DNA from: Dama dama
Taxonomy: Eukaryota > Chordata > Mammalia > Artiodactyla > Cervidae
DNA: 64,000 nucleotides
Direction: 5' to 3'
NCBI RefSeq assembly: GCF_033118175.1
Contig: NC_083691.1
Location: 58,494,001 to 58,558,000 of the forward strand
Shown here: in pieces, positions 43,961 to 54,789 of the stretch
Numbering within the stretch: the first letter of the stretch is position 1
Layout: each line of letters begins with the position of its first letter
Notes under the pieces: model-generated
What the model saw: the letters and a program-made list of their open reading frames with translations, nothing else
Told to the model about the DNA's origin: nothing
Databases searched by the model: none
Program-made: the position numbers and the translations under genes

Positions 43961-44046
43961 TTTGTAGTTGACACAGTTTACCTTGATTCATGGAACTGAC
44001 ATTCCAGGTTCCTATGCAATATTGTTCTTTATAGAATCATACTTTA
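43961..44046. other. Short dispersed fragment
   Basis: 'gaactgacattccaggttcc...atgcaatattgttcttta' is a phrase I associate with ruminant LINE-linked repeats, but I cannot assign it firmly. Confidence 0.3.
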
Positions 44047-45636
44047 CTTCTACCACCAGACACATGGAACATCACCAAATGGCCAATACCGAAATCAAAT
44101 TGTTTATATTCTTTGTAGTCAAAGATGGAGAAGCTGTACACAGTTGGGAAAAACAAGACCTGGAGCTGACTGTGACTCAGATCATCAGCTTCTCATAGCA
44201 AAATTCAGGCTTAAACTAAAGAGTGGGGAAGACTACTAGACCAGCCAGGTATGACTTAAATCAAATCCCCTATGACTATGTGGTAGAGGTTCAAGGGATT
44301 AGATATAATTAACAGTGTGCTAAATAACTATGAATGGAGGTCCATAATATGGTACCTCCAATATTATGGAGGCAGCAAATAAAACCATCACAAAGAAAAA
44401 GAAAAGCAAGAAGGCAAAGTAGTTATCTGAGGAGGACTTACAATTAGCTAAAGATGGAAGAGAAGAGAAAAGCAAGGGAGAAAGGGAAAGATGTATCCAA
44501 CTAAACACAGATTTCTAAAGACCAGCATGGAGAGACAAGAAGGCCTTCTTCAATGAACAGTGTATAAAACTAGAAGAAAGCAACAGAAGAGGAAAGACCA
44601 GAGATCTCTTCAGGAAAATTGGAGCTATCAAGGGAACATTTTGCCCAAAGATGGGCACAATAAAGGACATAAATGGTGGAGACCTAGTAGTCACAGAAGA
44701 GATCAAGAATAAATGGAAGGAATACACAGAAGAACTGTATAAAAAAGATCCAAGTGAACCGCATGGTGTGTTAAGCCACACAGAGCCAGACATTCTGGAG
44801 TGTGAAGTCATGTGGGCCTTAGGAAGCACTGTTGCTAATAAAGCTAGTGGATGTGATGAAATTCCAGTAGAACTGTTCAAAACCCTAGAGAACGGTGCTA
44901 TCAAGGTATTGCATTCAATATGTCAGCAAATCTGGAAGACCCAGCAATGGCCACAGGACTGGAAAAGTTCAATCCTCAGTCCAGTTGCCAAGAAGGATAG
45001 TACTAAAGAATGTGCTAACCATCTGACAATTGCACTCATCTCCCACGCTAGTATGGTCATGCTTAAAATCTTGCAAGCTAGGCTTCAGCATTATGCAAAC
45101 CAAGAACTTCCAGATGTCCAAGCTGGATTTAGAGAAGGAAGAGGGACCAGAGATCAAATTGCCAATATTCAATGGATTATAGAGAAAGCTAGGGAATTCC
45201 AGAAAAAACGTTTACCTCTGTTTCATTGACACATCAAATCCTTTGACTATGTGGACCATAATAAACTATGGAAAGCTCTTAAAGAGATGGGAATACCAGA
45301 CCATCTTACACGTCTCTTAAGAAACCTGTATGCTGGTCAAGAAGCAACAGTTAGAACTCTGTCTGGAACAACTGACTGGTTCAAGATTGAGAAAGGAGTA
45401 CAACAGGGCTGTCTGTTGTTCAATCTATATGCTGAGCACATCATGAGAAATGCTGGGCTGGATGAGTTACAAGCTGAAATCAAGATAGGTGGGAGAAACA
45501 TCAACAACTTCAGATATGTGGATGACACCACTCTAATGGCAGAAGCTGAAGAGGGACTAAAGAGCCTCTTGATGAGGGTGAAGGAGGAGAGTGAAAGAGC
45601 CAGCCTGAAACTAATTATTAAAAAACTAAGATCATG
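44047..45636 (+). mobile_element. BovB-like LINE, diverged, sense
   Basis: From the end of endonuclease into RT. A 192-codon stretch (44651-45229) carries DILECEVMWALGS and RTRDQIANIQWIIEKA; the next frame carries YAGQEATVRT and RYVDDTTLMAEAEEGL (YVDD in place of YADD). It is visibly more diverged than its neighbours and ends abruptly at 'ctaagatcatgg', where the next BovB begins. Confidence 0.85.
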
Positions 45637-48533
45637 GTAAAAACAAGACCCAGTTGTGAATGTGCCTGGTGGTGGATGAAAGTAAAGTCCTATGCTGTAA
45701 AGAACAATATTGCAAAGGAACCTGAAATGTTAGGTCCCTGAATCAAGGTAAACTGGAAGTGGTAAATAGGAGATGGCAAGGGTGAACATTGACATTTTAG
45801 GAATCAGTGAACTAAAATGGACTGGAATGGGCAAAATTAATTCAGAAGACCATTATATCTAGTACTGTGGGCAAGAATCCCTTAGAAGAAATGGAATAGC
45901 CCTCATATTCAACAAGAGTCAAAATGCGGTACATGGTGCAATCTTAAACATGACAGAATGATCTCTGTTCGCTTCCAAGGCAAACCGTTCAATATCACAG
46001 TAATCCAAGTCTATGCCCCAACCACTAATGCCAAAGAAGCTGAAGTTGAACAGCTCTATGATGACCTATAAGACCTTCTAGAACTAATACAAAAAAAAAT
46101 GATGCTCTTTTCATCATAGGGAACTAGAATGGAAAAGTAGGAAATCAAAATACCTGGAGTGACAGGCAAATTTGGCCCTGGAGTACAAAATGAAGCAGGG
46201 CAAAGGCTAACAGAGTTTTGCCAAGAGAACGCACTGGTTATAGCAAACGCCCTCTTCCAACAACACAAGAGATGACTCTACACATGGACATCACCAGATG
46301 GTCAGTACCGAAATCAGATTGATTATATTCTTTGCAGCCGAAGATGGAGAAGCTCTATACAGTCAGCAAAAACAAGACCGGGAGCTGACTGTGGCTCAGA
46401 TCATGAATTCCTTATTGCCAAATTCAGACTTAAATTGAAGAAAGTAGGGAAAACCACTAGACCATTCAGGTATGACCTAAATCAAATCCCTTATGATTAT
46501 ACAGTGGAAGTGAGAAATAGATTCAAGGGATTAGATCTGATAGACAGAGTACCTGAAGAACTATGGATGGAGGTTTGTGACATTGTACAAGAGGCAGGGA
46601 TCAAGACCATCCCCAAGAAAAAGAAATGCAAAAAGGCAAAATGGTTGTCTGAGGAGGCAAAGGAGAAAAGGAAAGATATACCCATCTGAATGCAGAGTTC
46701 CAAAGAATAGCAAGGAGAGATAAGAAAGCCTTCCTCAGTGATCAATGCAAAGAAATAGAGGAAAACAATAGAATGGGAAAGACTAGATCTATCTTCAAGA
46801 AAATTAGAGATAGTAAGGGAACATTTCATCCAAAGATGGGCACAATAAAGGACAGAAATGGTATGGACCTAACAGAAGCAGAAGATATTAAGAAGAGGTG
46901 GCAAGAATACACAGAAGAACAAAAGAACAAAAAAGATCCTAATGACCCAAATAACCATGATGGTGTGATCACTCACCTAGAGCCAGAGATCCTGGAATTT
47001 GAAGTCAAGTAGTCCCTAGGAAGCACCACTGTGAACAAAGCTAGTGGAGGTAATGGAATTTCAGCTGAGCTATTTCAAGTCCTAAAGATGATGCTATTAA
47101 AATGCTGCACTCGATATGTCAGCAAATTTGGAAAACTCAGCAGTGGTCACAGGACTGGAAAATGTCAGTTTTCATTCCAATCTCAAATAAGGGCAATACC
47201 AAAGAATGTTCAAACTATCAACAGAATTGCACTCATCTCACGTGCTAGCCAAGTATTGCTCAAAATTCTCCAAGCAAGGCTTCAACAGTGCATGAACTGA
47301 GAACTTCCAGATAGTCAAGCTGGATTTAGAAAAGGCAGAGGAACTAGAAATCAAATTGCCAACATCAGTTGGGTCGTAGAAAAAGCAAGAGAGTTCCAGA
47401 AAAACATCTACTTCTGCTTTATTGACTATGCCAAAGCCTTTGACTGTGTGGATCACAATAAACTGTGGAAAATTCTTAAAGAGATGGGAATACCAGACCA
47501 CCTTACCTGCCTCCAGAGAAATCTGTATACAGATTAAGAAGTAACAGTTAGAACCGGACATGGAACAACAGACTGGTTGTTCCAAATTGGTTGTTCCATA
47601 TAATTCCAAATTGGGAAAGGATTATGTCCAGGCTGTATGTTTTCACCCTGTTTATTTAACTTCTACACAGAGTACATCATGCAAAATGTGTGCTGGATGA
47701 AGCACAAACTGGAATCAAGATTGCCAGGAGAAATATCAATAACCTCAGATATGCAGATGGCACCACTCTTATGGCAGAAAGCAAAGAGGAACTGCAGAGC
47801 CTCTTAATGAAAGTGAAAGAAGAGAGTGAAAAAGCTAGCTTAAAACTCAGCATTCAAAAGACTAAGATCATGACACCTGGTCCCATCACTTCACGGCAAA
47901 TAGATGGGGAAACAATGGAAACAGTGTCAGACTTTATTTTTAGGGGCTCCAAAATCACTGCAGATTTTGTCTGCAGCCATGAAATTAAAAGATGCTTGCT
48001 CCTTGGAAGAAAAGTTATGACCAACCTAGACAACATATTAAAAAGCAGAGACATTACTTTACCAACAAAGGTCCATCTAGTCAAAGCTATGGTTTTTCCA
48101 GTGGTCATGTATGGATATGAGAGTTGGACCATAAGGAGAGCTGAGCACTGAAGAATTGATGCTTTTGAACTGTGGTGTTGGAGGAGACTCTTGAGAGTCC
48201 CTTGGACTGCAAGGAGATGAAACCAGTCCATTCTAAAGGAAATCAGTCCTTAATACTCATTGAAAGGACTGATGTTGAAGCTGAAGCTCCAGTACTTGGC
48301 CACCTGATTCGAAGAACGGACTCATTGGAAAAGACCCTGATGCTGAGAAAGATTGAAGGCAGGAGAAGGGGATGAGAGAGGATAAGATTGTTGGATGGCA
48401 TCACTTACTTGATGGACATGAGTTTGAGCAGGCTCCAGGAGTTGGTGATGGACACGGAGGCCTGGTGTGCTGCAGTCCATGGGGTCGCAAAGATTCAGAC
48501 ATGACCAAGTGACTGAACTGAACTGAACTGATT
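45637..48533 (+). mobile_element. BovB LINE, near full length, inactive
   Basis: Starts at the BovB 5' region ('aaaaacaagacccagttgtg') and runs through endonuclease, RT and the 3' terminus (GAACTGAACTGAACTGA). The catalytic motif reads YADG (47751 region), and there are many frameshifts. A 19-base local duplication ('ttggttgttcca', 47573-47600) interrupts RT. Confidence 0.9.
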
Positions 48534-48539
48534 TGATCT

Positions 48540-48786
48540 ATGCTGAAGAATATCCTATGTGCACTTTAAAAAAAAGTGAAATCTACTGTTTTTGGATGAA
48601 ATGCTCTATAGCTATCAATTAGCTCCAACCGGTTCAATATACCATTTTCTTGTTAATTTTCTGCTGGATGATCTGTTCATTGTTGTGAGCAGGGTGTTAA
48701 ACTTCCCCACTATTATTCTGTTACTGTAGATTTCCTCATTAATAAATACTAGCATTTGGCTTGTGTTGAGGAGGTCCTATGTTGGA
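48540..48786 (-). mobile_element. Old L1, antisense, right part continues at 51147
   Basis: Antisense ORF2 phrases ('tttttggatgaaatgctctatag', 'ctgctggatgatctgttc'). The younger L1 inserted at 48787 splits it. Confidence 0.65.
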
Positions 48787-48799
48787 TGCAAACAGATTT

Positions 48800-48830
48800 T
48801 TTTTTTATTATTATTATTATTATTTTTTCC
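48800..48830. repeat. T run and (ATT)n at L1 tail
   Basis: Complement of the L1 poly(A) tail, mutated to ATT repeats. Confidence 0.85.
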
Positions 48831-51133
48831 CAGTGGGTTTTGTCATACATTGATATGAATCAGCCATGGATTTACATGTATTCCCAATCCCGATCCCCCC
48901 TCCCACCTCCCTCTCCACCCGATTCCTCTGGGTCTTCCCAGTGCACCAGGCCCGAGCACTTGTCTCGTGCATCCCACCTGGGCTGGTGATCTGTTTCACC
49001 ATAGATAGTATACATGCTGTTCTTTTGAAATATCCCACCCTCACATTCTCCCACAAAGTTCAAAAGTCTGTTCTGTATTTCTGTGTCTCTTTTTCTGTTC
49101 TGCATATAGGGTTATCGTTATCACCTTTCTAAATTCCATATACATGTGTCAGTATGCTGTAATGTTCTTTATCTTTCTGGCTTACTTCACTCTGTATAAG
49201 GGGCTCCAGTTTCATCCATCTCATTAGGACTGGTTCAAATGAATTCTTTTTAATGGCTGAGTAATATTCCATGGTGTATATGTACCATAGCTTCCTTATC
49301 CATTCATCTGCTGATGGGCATCTAGGTTGCTTCCATGTCCTGGCTATTATAAACAGTGCTGCGATGAACATTGGGGTGCACGTGTCTCTTTCAGATCTGG
49401 TTTCCTCAGTGTGTATGCCCAGAAGTGGGATTGCTGGGTCATATGGCAGTTCTATTTCCAGTTTTATAAGAAATCTCCACACTGTTTTCCATAGCGGCTG
49501 TACTAGTTTGCATTCCCACCAACAGTGTAAGAGGGTTCCCTTTTCTCCACACCCTCTCCAGCATTTATTGCTTGTAGAGTTTTGGATAGCAGCCATCCTG
49601 ACTGGCGTGTAATGGTACCTCATTGTGGTTTTGATTTGCATTTCTCTAATAATGAGTGATGTTGAGCATCTTTTCATGTGTTTGTTAGCCATCTGTATGT
49701 CTTCTTTGGAGAAATGTCTGTTTAGTTCTTTGGCCCATTTTTTGATTGGGTCATTTATTTTTCTGGAATTGAGCTGCAGGAGTTGCTTGTATATTTTTGA
49801 GATTAATCCTTTGTCTGTTTCTTCATTTGCTATTATTTTCTCCCAATCTGAGGGCTGTCTTTTCACCTTACTTATAGTTTCCTTTGTAGTGCAAAAGCTT
49901 TTAAGTTTCATTAGGTCCCATTTGTTTAGTTTTGCTTTTATTTCCAATATTCTGGGAGGTGGGTCATAGAGGATCTTGCTTTGATTTATGTCGGAGAGTG
50001 TTTTGCCTATGTTCTCCTCTAGGAGTTTTATAGTTTCTGGTCTTACATTTAGATCTTTAATCCATTTTGAGTTTATTTTTGTGTATGGTGTTAGAAAGTG
50101 TTCTAGTTTCATTCTTTTACAAGTGGTTGACCAGTTTTCCCAGCACCACTTGTTAAAGAGGTTGTCTTTTTTCCATTGTATATCCTTGCCTCCTTTGTCA
50201 AAGATAAGGTGTTCATAGGTTCGTGGATTTATCTCTGGGCTTTCTATTCTGTTCCATTGATCTATATTTCTGTCTTTGTGCCAGTACCATACTGTCTTGA
50301 TGACTGTGGCTTTGTAGTAGAGTCTGAAGTCAGGCAGGTTGATTCCTCCAGCTCCATTCTTCTTTCTCAAGATTACTTTGGCCATTCGAGGTTTTTTGTA
50401 TTTCCATACAAATTGTGAAATTATTTGTTCTAGTTCTGTGAAAAATACCATTGGTAGCTTGATAGGGATTGCATTGAATCTATAGATTGCTTTGGGTAGA
50501 ATAGCCATTTTGACAATATTAATTCTTCCAATCCATGAGCACGGTATGTTTCTCCATCTGTTTGTGTCCTCTTTGATTTCTTTCATCAGTGTTTTATAGT
50601 TTTCTATGTATAGGTCCTTTGTTTCTTTAGGTAGATATACTCCTAAGTATTTTATTCTTTTTGTTGCAATGGTGAATGGTATTGTTTCCTTAATTTCTCT
50701 GTCTGTTTTTTCATTGTTAGTATATAGGAATGCAAGGGATTTCTGTGTGTTAATTTTATATCCTGCAACTTTACTATATTCATTGATTAGCTCTAGTAAT
50801 TTTCTGGTAGAGTCTTTAGGGTTTTCTATGTAGAGGATCATGTCATCTTCAAACAGTGAGAGTTTTACTTCTTCTTTTCCTATCTGGATTCCTTTTACTT
50901 CTTTTTCTGCTCTGATTGCTGTGGCCAGAACTTCCAACACTATGTTGAATAGTAGTGGTGAGAGTGGGCACCCTTGTCTTGTTCCTGATTTCAGGGGAAA
51001 TGCCTTCAATTTTTCACCATTGAGGGTGATGCTTGCTGTGGGTTTGTCATATATAGCTTTTATTATGTTGAGGTATGTTCCTTCTATTCCTGCTTTTTGG
51101 AGAGTTTTAATCATAAATGAGTGTTGAATTTTG
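48800..51133 (-). mobile_element. Young L1, antisense, 5'-truncated, 13-bp target duplication
   Basis: The T-rich/ATT tail is at 48796-48830 and the 3' UTR to about 49128. The ORF2 C-terminal part is open to the truncation point. TGCAAACAGATTT is present at 48787-48799 and again at 51134-51146. The element inserted into an older L1. Low decay suggests recent activity of this L1 family. Confidence 0.95.
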
Positions 51134-51138
51134 TGCAA
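49129..51138 (-). CDS. L1 ORF2p C-terminal fragment (RT C-half to Cys-rich end)
   Basis: A 669-codon uninterrupted frame, the longest in the window. It begins inside RT (RQGCPLSPLLFNIVLEVLA), includes the catalytic loop as FEDD (50842-50853), where active L1s have FADD, and ends with the Cys/His-rich motif CWRGCG...LHCWWEC around residue 540 and the typical IYTMEYYSAI near the end. Normal ORF2p is about 1,275 residues, so the endonuclease and the N-terminal half of RT are missing. The apparent start Met lies in the flanking duplication and is not a real start. Not expected to be functional. Confidence 0.9.
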   Translation of the reverse strand: MHKIQHSFMIKTLQKAGIEGTYLNIIKAIYDKPTASITLNGEKLKAFPLKSGTRQGCPLSPLLFNIVLEVLATAIRAEKEVKGIQIGKEEVKLSLFEDDMILYIENPKDSTRKLLELINEYSKVAGYKINTQKSLAFLYTNNEKTDREIKETIPFTIATKRIKYLGVYLPKETKDLYIENYKTLMKEIKEDTNRWRNIPCSWIGRINIVKMAILPKAIYRFNAIPIKLPMVFFTELEQIISQFVWKYKKPRMAKVILRKKNGAGGINLPDFRLYYKATVIKTVWYWHKDRNIDQWNRIESPEINPRTYEHLIFDKGGKDIQWKKDNLFNKWCWENWSTTCKRMKLEHFLTPYTKINSKWIKDLNVRPETIKLLEENIGKTLSDINQSKILYDPPPRILEIKAKLNKWDLMKLKSFCTTKETISKVKRQPSDWEKIIANEETDKGLISKIYKQLLQLNSRKINDPIKKWAKELNRHFSKEDIQMANKHMKRCSTSLIIREMQIKTTMRYHYTPVRMAAIQNSTSNKCWRGCGEKGTLLHCWWECKLVQPLWKTVWRFLIKLEIELPYDPAIPLLGIHTEETRSERDTCTPMFIAALFIIARTWKQPRCPSADEWIRKLWYIYTMEYYSAIKKNSFEPVLMRWMKLEPLIQSEVSQKDKEHYSILTHVYGI

Positions 51139-51146
51139 ACAGATTT

Positions 51147-51470
51147 ATAATTTTTACATCTTCTTCTTGGTTTGATCCATTGATCATTATGCATTGTCCT
51201 TTGTTTCTTGTAATGGAGTTTAGTTTGAAGTCTATTTTATCTGATATGAGTACTGGTACTCCCACTTTCTTTTGATTTACTTTTGCATGGAATCACGTTA
51301 TCCAGCTCCTCACATTCAGTCTGTATGCATCCCTAGGTCTGAGATGGGTTTCTTACAGACAGTATATATAGGGATTTTTTTTTTTTTATCCATTCAGCCA
51401 ACCTATGTCATTTGGTTTGAATGTTTAGCCCATTTACACTTAAGGCCTTAGGGAGATTTCTGGCCTATTA
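51147..51470 (-). mobile_element. Old L1, antisense, continuation
   Basis: Carries on from 48786: 'gtttagtttgaagtctattttatctgatatgag', 'gcatccctaggtctgag', 'cagacagtatatatagg'. This is the middle of ORF2. Confidence 0.7.
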
Positions 51471-51479
51471 ATGATCTGT

Positions 51480-53385
51480 GGGATCCGGAGCTCTCTAGTG
51501 GTCCAAATTCCTGGAGTTGAGTCTCCTCCCTCAGGGGCTAAGGCCTGACTTCTTACCGTAGCATCAAGATTTCACAGGCCACACAGCACAGAAGACAAAA
51601 TCCCTAGACTAATGGTGAAGTTACTCTCAACAGCCACGATTATCCCAAAAGATTCACACACTTATACAGAGGAGGAAAGAGTGTAAAAGGAGAAAAAGAA
51701 AAAAAGAGTCAAAAGAGAAGAGAACAATCAAGCCAGTAATCAAAGCCCTAAATGAATATAGATACTACAATTATTTAAATAGATTCTCAAAGACACGAAA
51801 TCAAAAGATAAAACAAAGATCAAAAGCACAGAAAAAATTAAACTCTCAAAAATACAAAGTGAAAAATAAGACATCCAAAAGAAAAAACAAAAACATGGAA
51901 TTTACTTTAAAATAAGGTTTTTTAAAAGAGGAAAAATTAGGTTATAAAAAAATACAAATTAAAGAAGTAATAAAGAGCCACATTAGGGCAGTATGAGAAA
52001 AAAATATATAAAGGAGGGAAGCAGGTAAATATGTAGAGAGTCGAAGTGAGAAGAATGTCCAAGTAATTTCTCCGTTTTCCTGTTCCAGTTGACTTGCCTA
52101 CTCAGAAAGTCCTCCAATATATCTGAGAAGGTCTCTATACCTATTGTGGGCATTGTGGGCTCTGCTCAGAGTCAGGTCTTGCTCCAGTTTGGATTTTCTC
52201 TCAAATCTACAGTTATCCCTAACATACAGTCTCAGGCTAAATCCTAGAATTTAAGTCACTGCAGCTGTAACTTCTAGGACAGTTTTCCCATCTTTCCTTT
52301 GCTCACACAGCCCCTGGCGTTCTGCTCTGGTTTGGGGCCGCCTTTGCTTTTAAGTCTCTCTCCCGTGTCTGTTCACTGCCCAGACATGAGGGGGTGAAAG
52401 CAGCAGTTTACTCAGGCTCACTTGCTCAGCTGTGCTGAGGTGTGTAGGGAGTGGTCACTGCAGCGAGGCTGTGCAGGGGTCGCCCCAGTCTGAAGAAGGT
52501 CGTGTGCTTCCCCAGGGCAGTTGGTCCCAGGTTGTGGGACCCCTTGCAGAGCCAAGCCCCTAAGGTTCCCAGGAAGATGTGGGTGGTGACACTCACAGCT
52601 TGGCAGTAGTTGTGATCTCTGGGGCTGGGTTCATAGTGTTCTTCTGCCTTCCACCTCTGGCACCATGCGTATCTCTTTGTCTCTGGGGCTGCAGACCACA
52701 AGCAGCTCACCCCCTTTCAGCATCTGCTTGGGAGGGGTCCCTTGTTCTGTGAGTGTGCGGAATCAAAGTGTAGCATTAGAGCCTTCTTGCAGGAATGATC
52801 CTTTGTTTCTCTGGCAGATTGAGAGTTTTCCTGGTTTGCCTCAGAGTATCTCTGTGGCAGTCAGCACTGGCCCCCTCTCTGAGATCTGACTCCTGAAGCC
52901 TGGGCTTTGGCAGCTAGCCGCCACTCACTGTGGGCCGAGGAGAGCACTTGAGCCACTCCTCAACTGGGAAGTGCTCTTTGGCTGAATCTCTGTGGTGAAT
53001 TTTCCCCATTTTGCCTTTGGAGCACCTGTCTTGCTGCACTGCACTCCCCTCTGAGGTTCCAAAGCACCCCCTGATCCTGCCTGTGAGGGGTTTCCCAGCG
53101 TGCAGAAACCTCCTCTCCTTCAGGACTCCCTTTCCCAGGGCACAGGTTCCCATTCTGAAATCCTTTGTAGCCCTTTTAGTCTCTATCTTTTGCCCTACTT
53201 CATTCCAGGGAGATTGGTTTGACCTTCTGGAAGTCTGGGGTCCTCTGTCAGCATTCAGAAGATGTTCTGTGGGAGTGGCTCTACATGCAGGTTATTTTTC
53301 AATATATTTGTGAGGGAGAAGATATTCTCCCCATCCTATGCTTCTGTCATCTTGAAGGTCCTCTTGATCATATGGTTTTTATCTT
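51480..53385 (-). mobile_element. L1-associated 5' module A, antisense
   Basis: An A-rich block (51590-52020) followed by a GC-richer block (52060-53360) with 'cctactcagaaagtcctcc' (52097). It is homologous in the same order to 55150-56960. No coding frame is credible. I take it as the 5' UTR/promoter region of an L1 whose ORF1 and front part of ORF2 are missing; the assignment rests on its position next to ORF2 sequence. Confidence 0.5.
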
Positions 53386-53394
53386 TCAATTAAA

Positions 53395-54789
53395 AAAAAT
53401 TTTTTTTAAACATTTTTTTTTTAATTGAAGGATAATTGCTTTACAGAATTTTGTTGTTTTCTGTCAAACCTCAACATGAGCCAGCCATAGGTATACATAC
53501 ACCCCCTCCCTTATGAACCTCCCTCCCATCTCCCTCCCCACCCCACCCCTCTAGGTTGATACAAGCCCCTGTTTGAGTTTCCTGAGCCATACAGCAAATT
53601 CCCATTGGCTATCTATTTTACATATGGTAATGTAAGTTTCCATGTTGCTCTTTCCATACATCTCACCCTCTCCTCCCCTCTCCCCATGTCCATAAATCTA
53701 TTCTCTATGTCTGTTTCTCCATTGCTGCCCTGTAAATAAAATTCTTCAGTACCGTTTTTCTAGATTCTGTATATATGAGTTAGAATATATTTACCTTTTG
53801 CTTTCTGACTTACTTCACTCTGTATAATAGGTTCTAGGTTCATCCACTTCATTAGAACTTACTCAAATGTATTCCTTTTTATGACTAGTAATATTCCATT
53901 GTGTTATCTTCAAATTTTTTAATATGGTCTATCACGTTGATTGATTTGCTTATATTGAAGAATCTTTGGATCTCTGGGCTGAACCCCACTTGACCATGGT
54001 ATATGATTCTTTTAATGTGTTGGTAGATTCTGTTCATTAGAATTTTGTTGAGGATTTTTGCATCCATGTTCATCAGTGATATAGCCTATAATTTTCTTTT
54101 TTTGGTGATATCTTTGTCTGGTTTTGATATCAGGGTGATGGTGGCCTCGTAGAATAAGTTTGAGAGTTTTCCTTCCTCTGCAAATCTTTGAAACAATTTG
54201 AGCAGGATAGGTGTTAGCTCTTCTCTGGGTTTTAATAAAATTAGACTGTAAAGCCATCTGGCCCTGGGCTTTTTTTTGTTGGAGATTTTGATCAGCTTCA
54301 ATTTCAGTGCTTGTGATTTGTCTGTTCATATTTTCTATTTCTTCCTGGTTCAGTTTTGGAAGGTTGTGCTTTTCTAAGAATTTGGCTATTTCTTCAAGGT
54401 TGTCCATTTTATTGGCATATAACTCATAGTACTCTCTTATGATCATTTGTATTTCTGCACTGTCTGTTGTAATTTCTTTTTCATTTCTAATTTTATTGCT
54501 TTCTGTTTTCTCCCTTTTTCTTTTAATAAGTCTGGCTAATGGTTTGTCTATCTTATTTTCTCAAAGAACAAGCTTTTAGTTTCATTGATCTTTGCTATTT
54601 TTTCCTTCATCTCTTTTATATTTATTTCTGCTCTGATTTTTATGATTTCTTTCCTTCTAGTAAATTTGGGCTTTTTATTCTTTTTTTTCTAGTTGCTTTC
54701 AGCATCTGGTGAATTTTTACCATGCTTCTTCATGTGCTGCATGTTTCTTTGTCTTTTCATTTTGTTTAATTACTATGTTTGGAGTCTCC
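53395..54789 (-). mobile_element. L1, antisense, internally deleted
   Basis: 53395-53905 is an L1 3' end ('attgaaggataattgctttac' to 'tagtaatattccattgtg'). At about 53906 it jumps to the middle of ORF2, where antisense frames (54012-54446) show EIEADQNLQQKKAQG and KTQRRANTYPAQIVSKI. About 2 kb of ORF2 is missing at the jump. Confidence 0.75.

Noticed and set aside
49271..51127. Sense-strand frames across the young L1
   Set aside because: They are antisense shadows of ORF2, common in L1 because of its codon bias.
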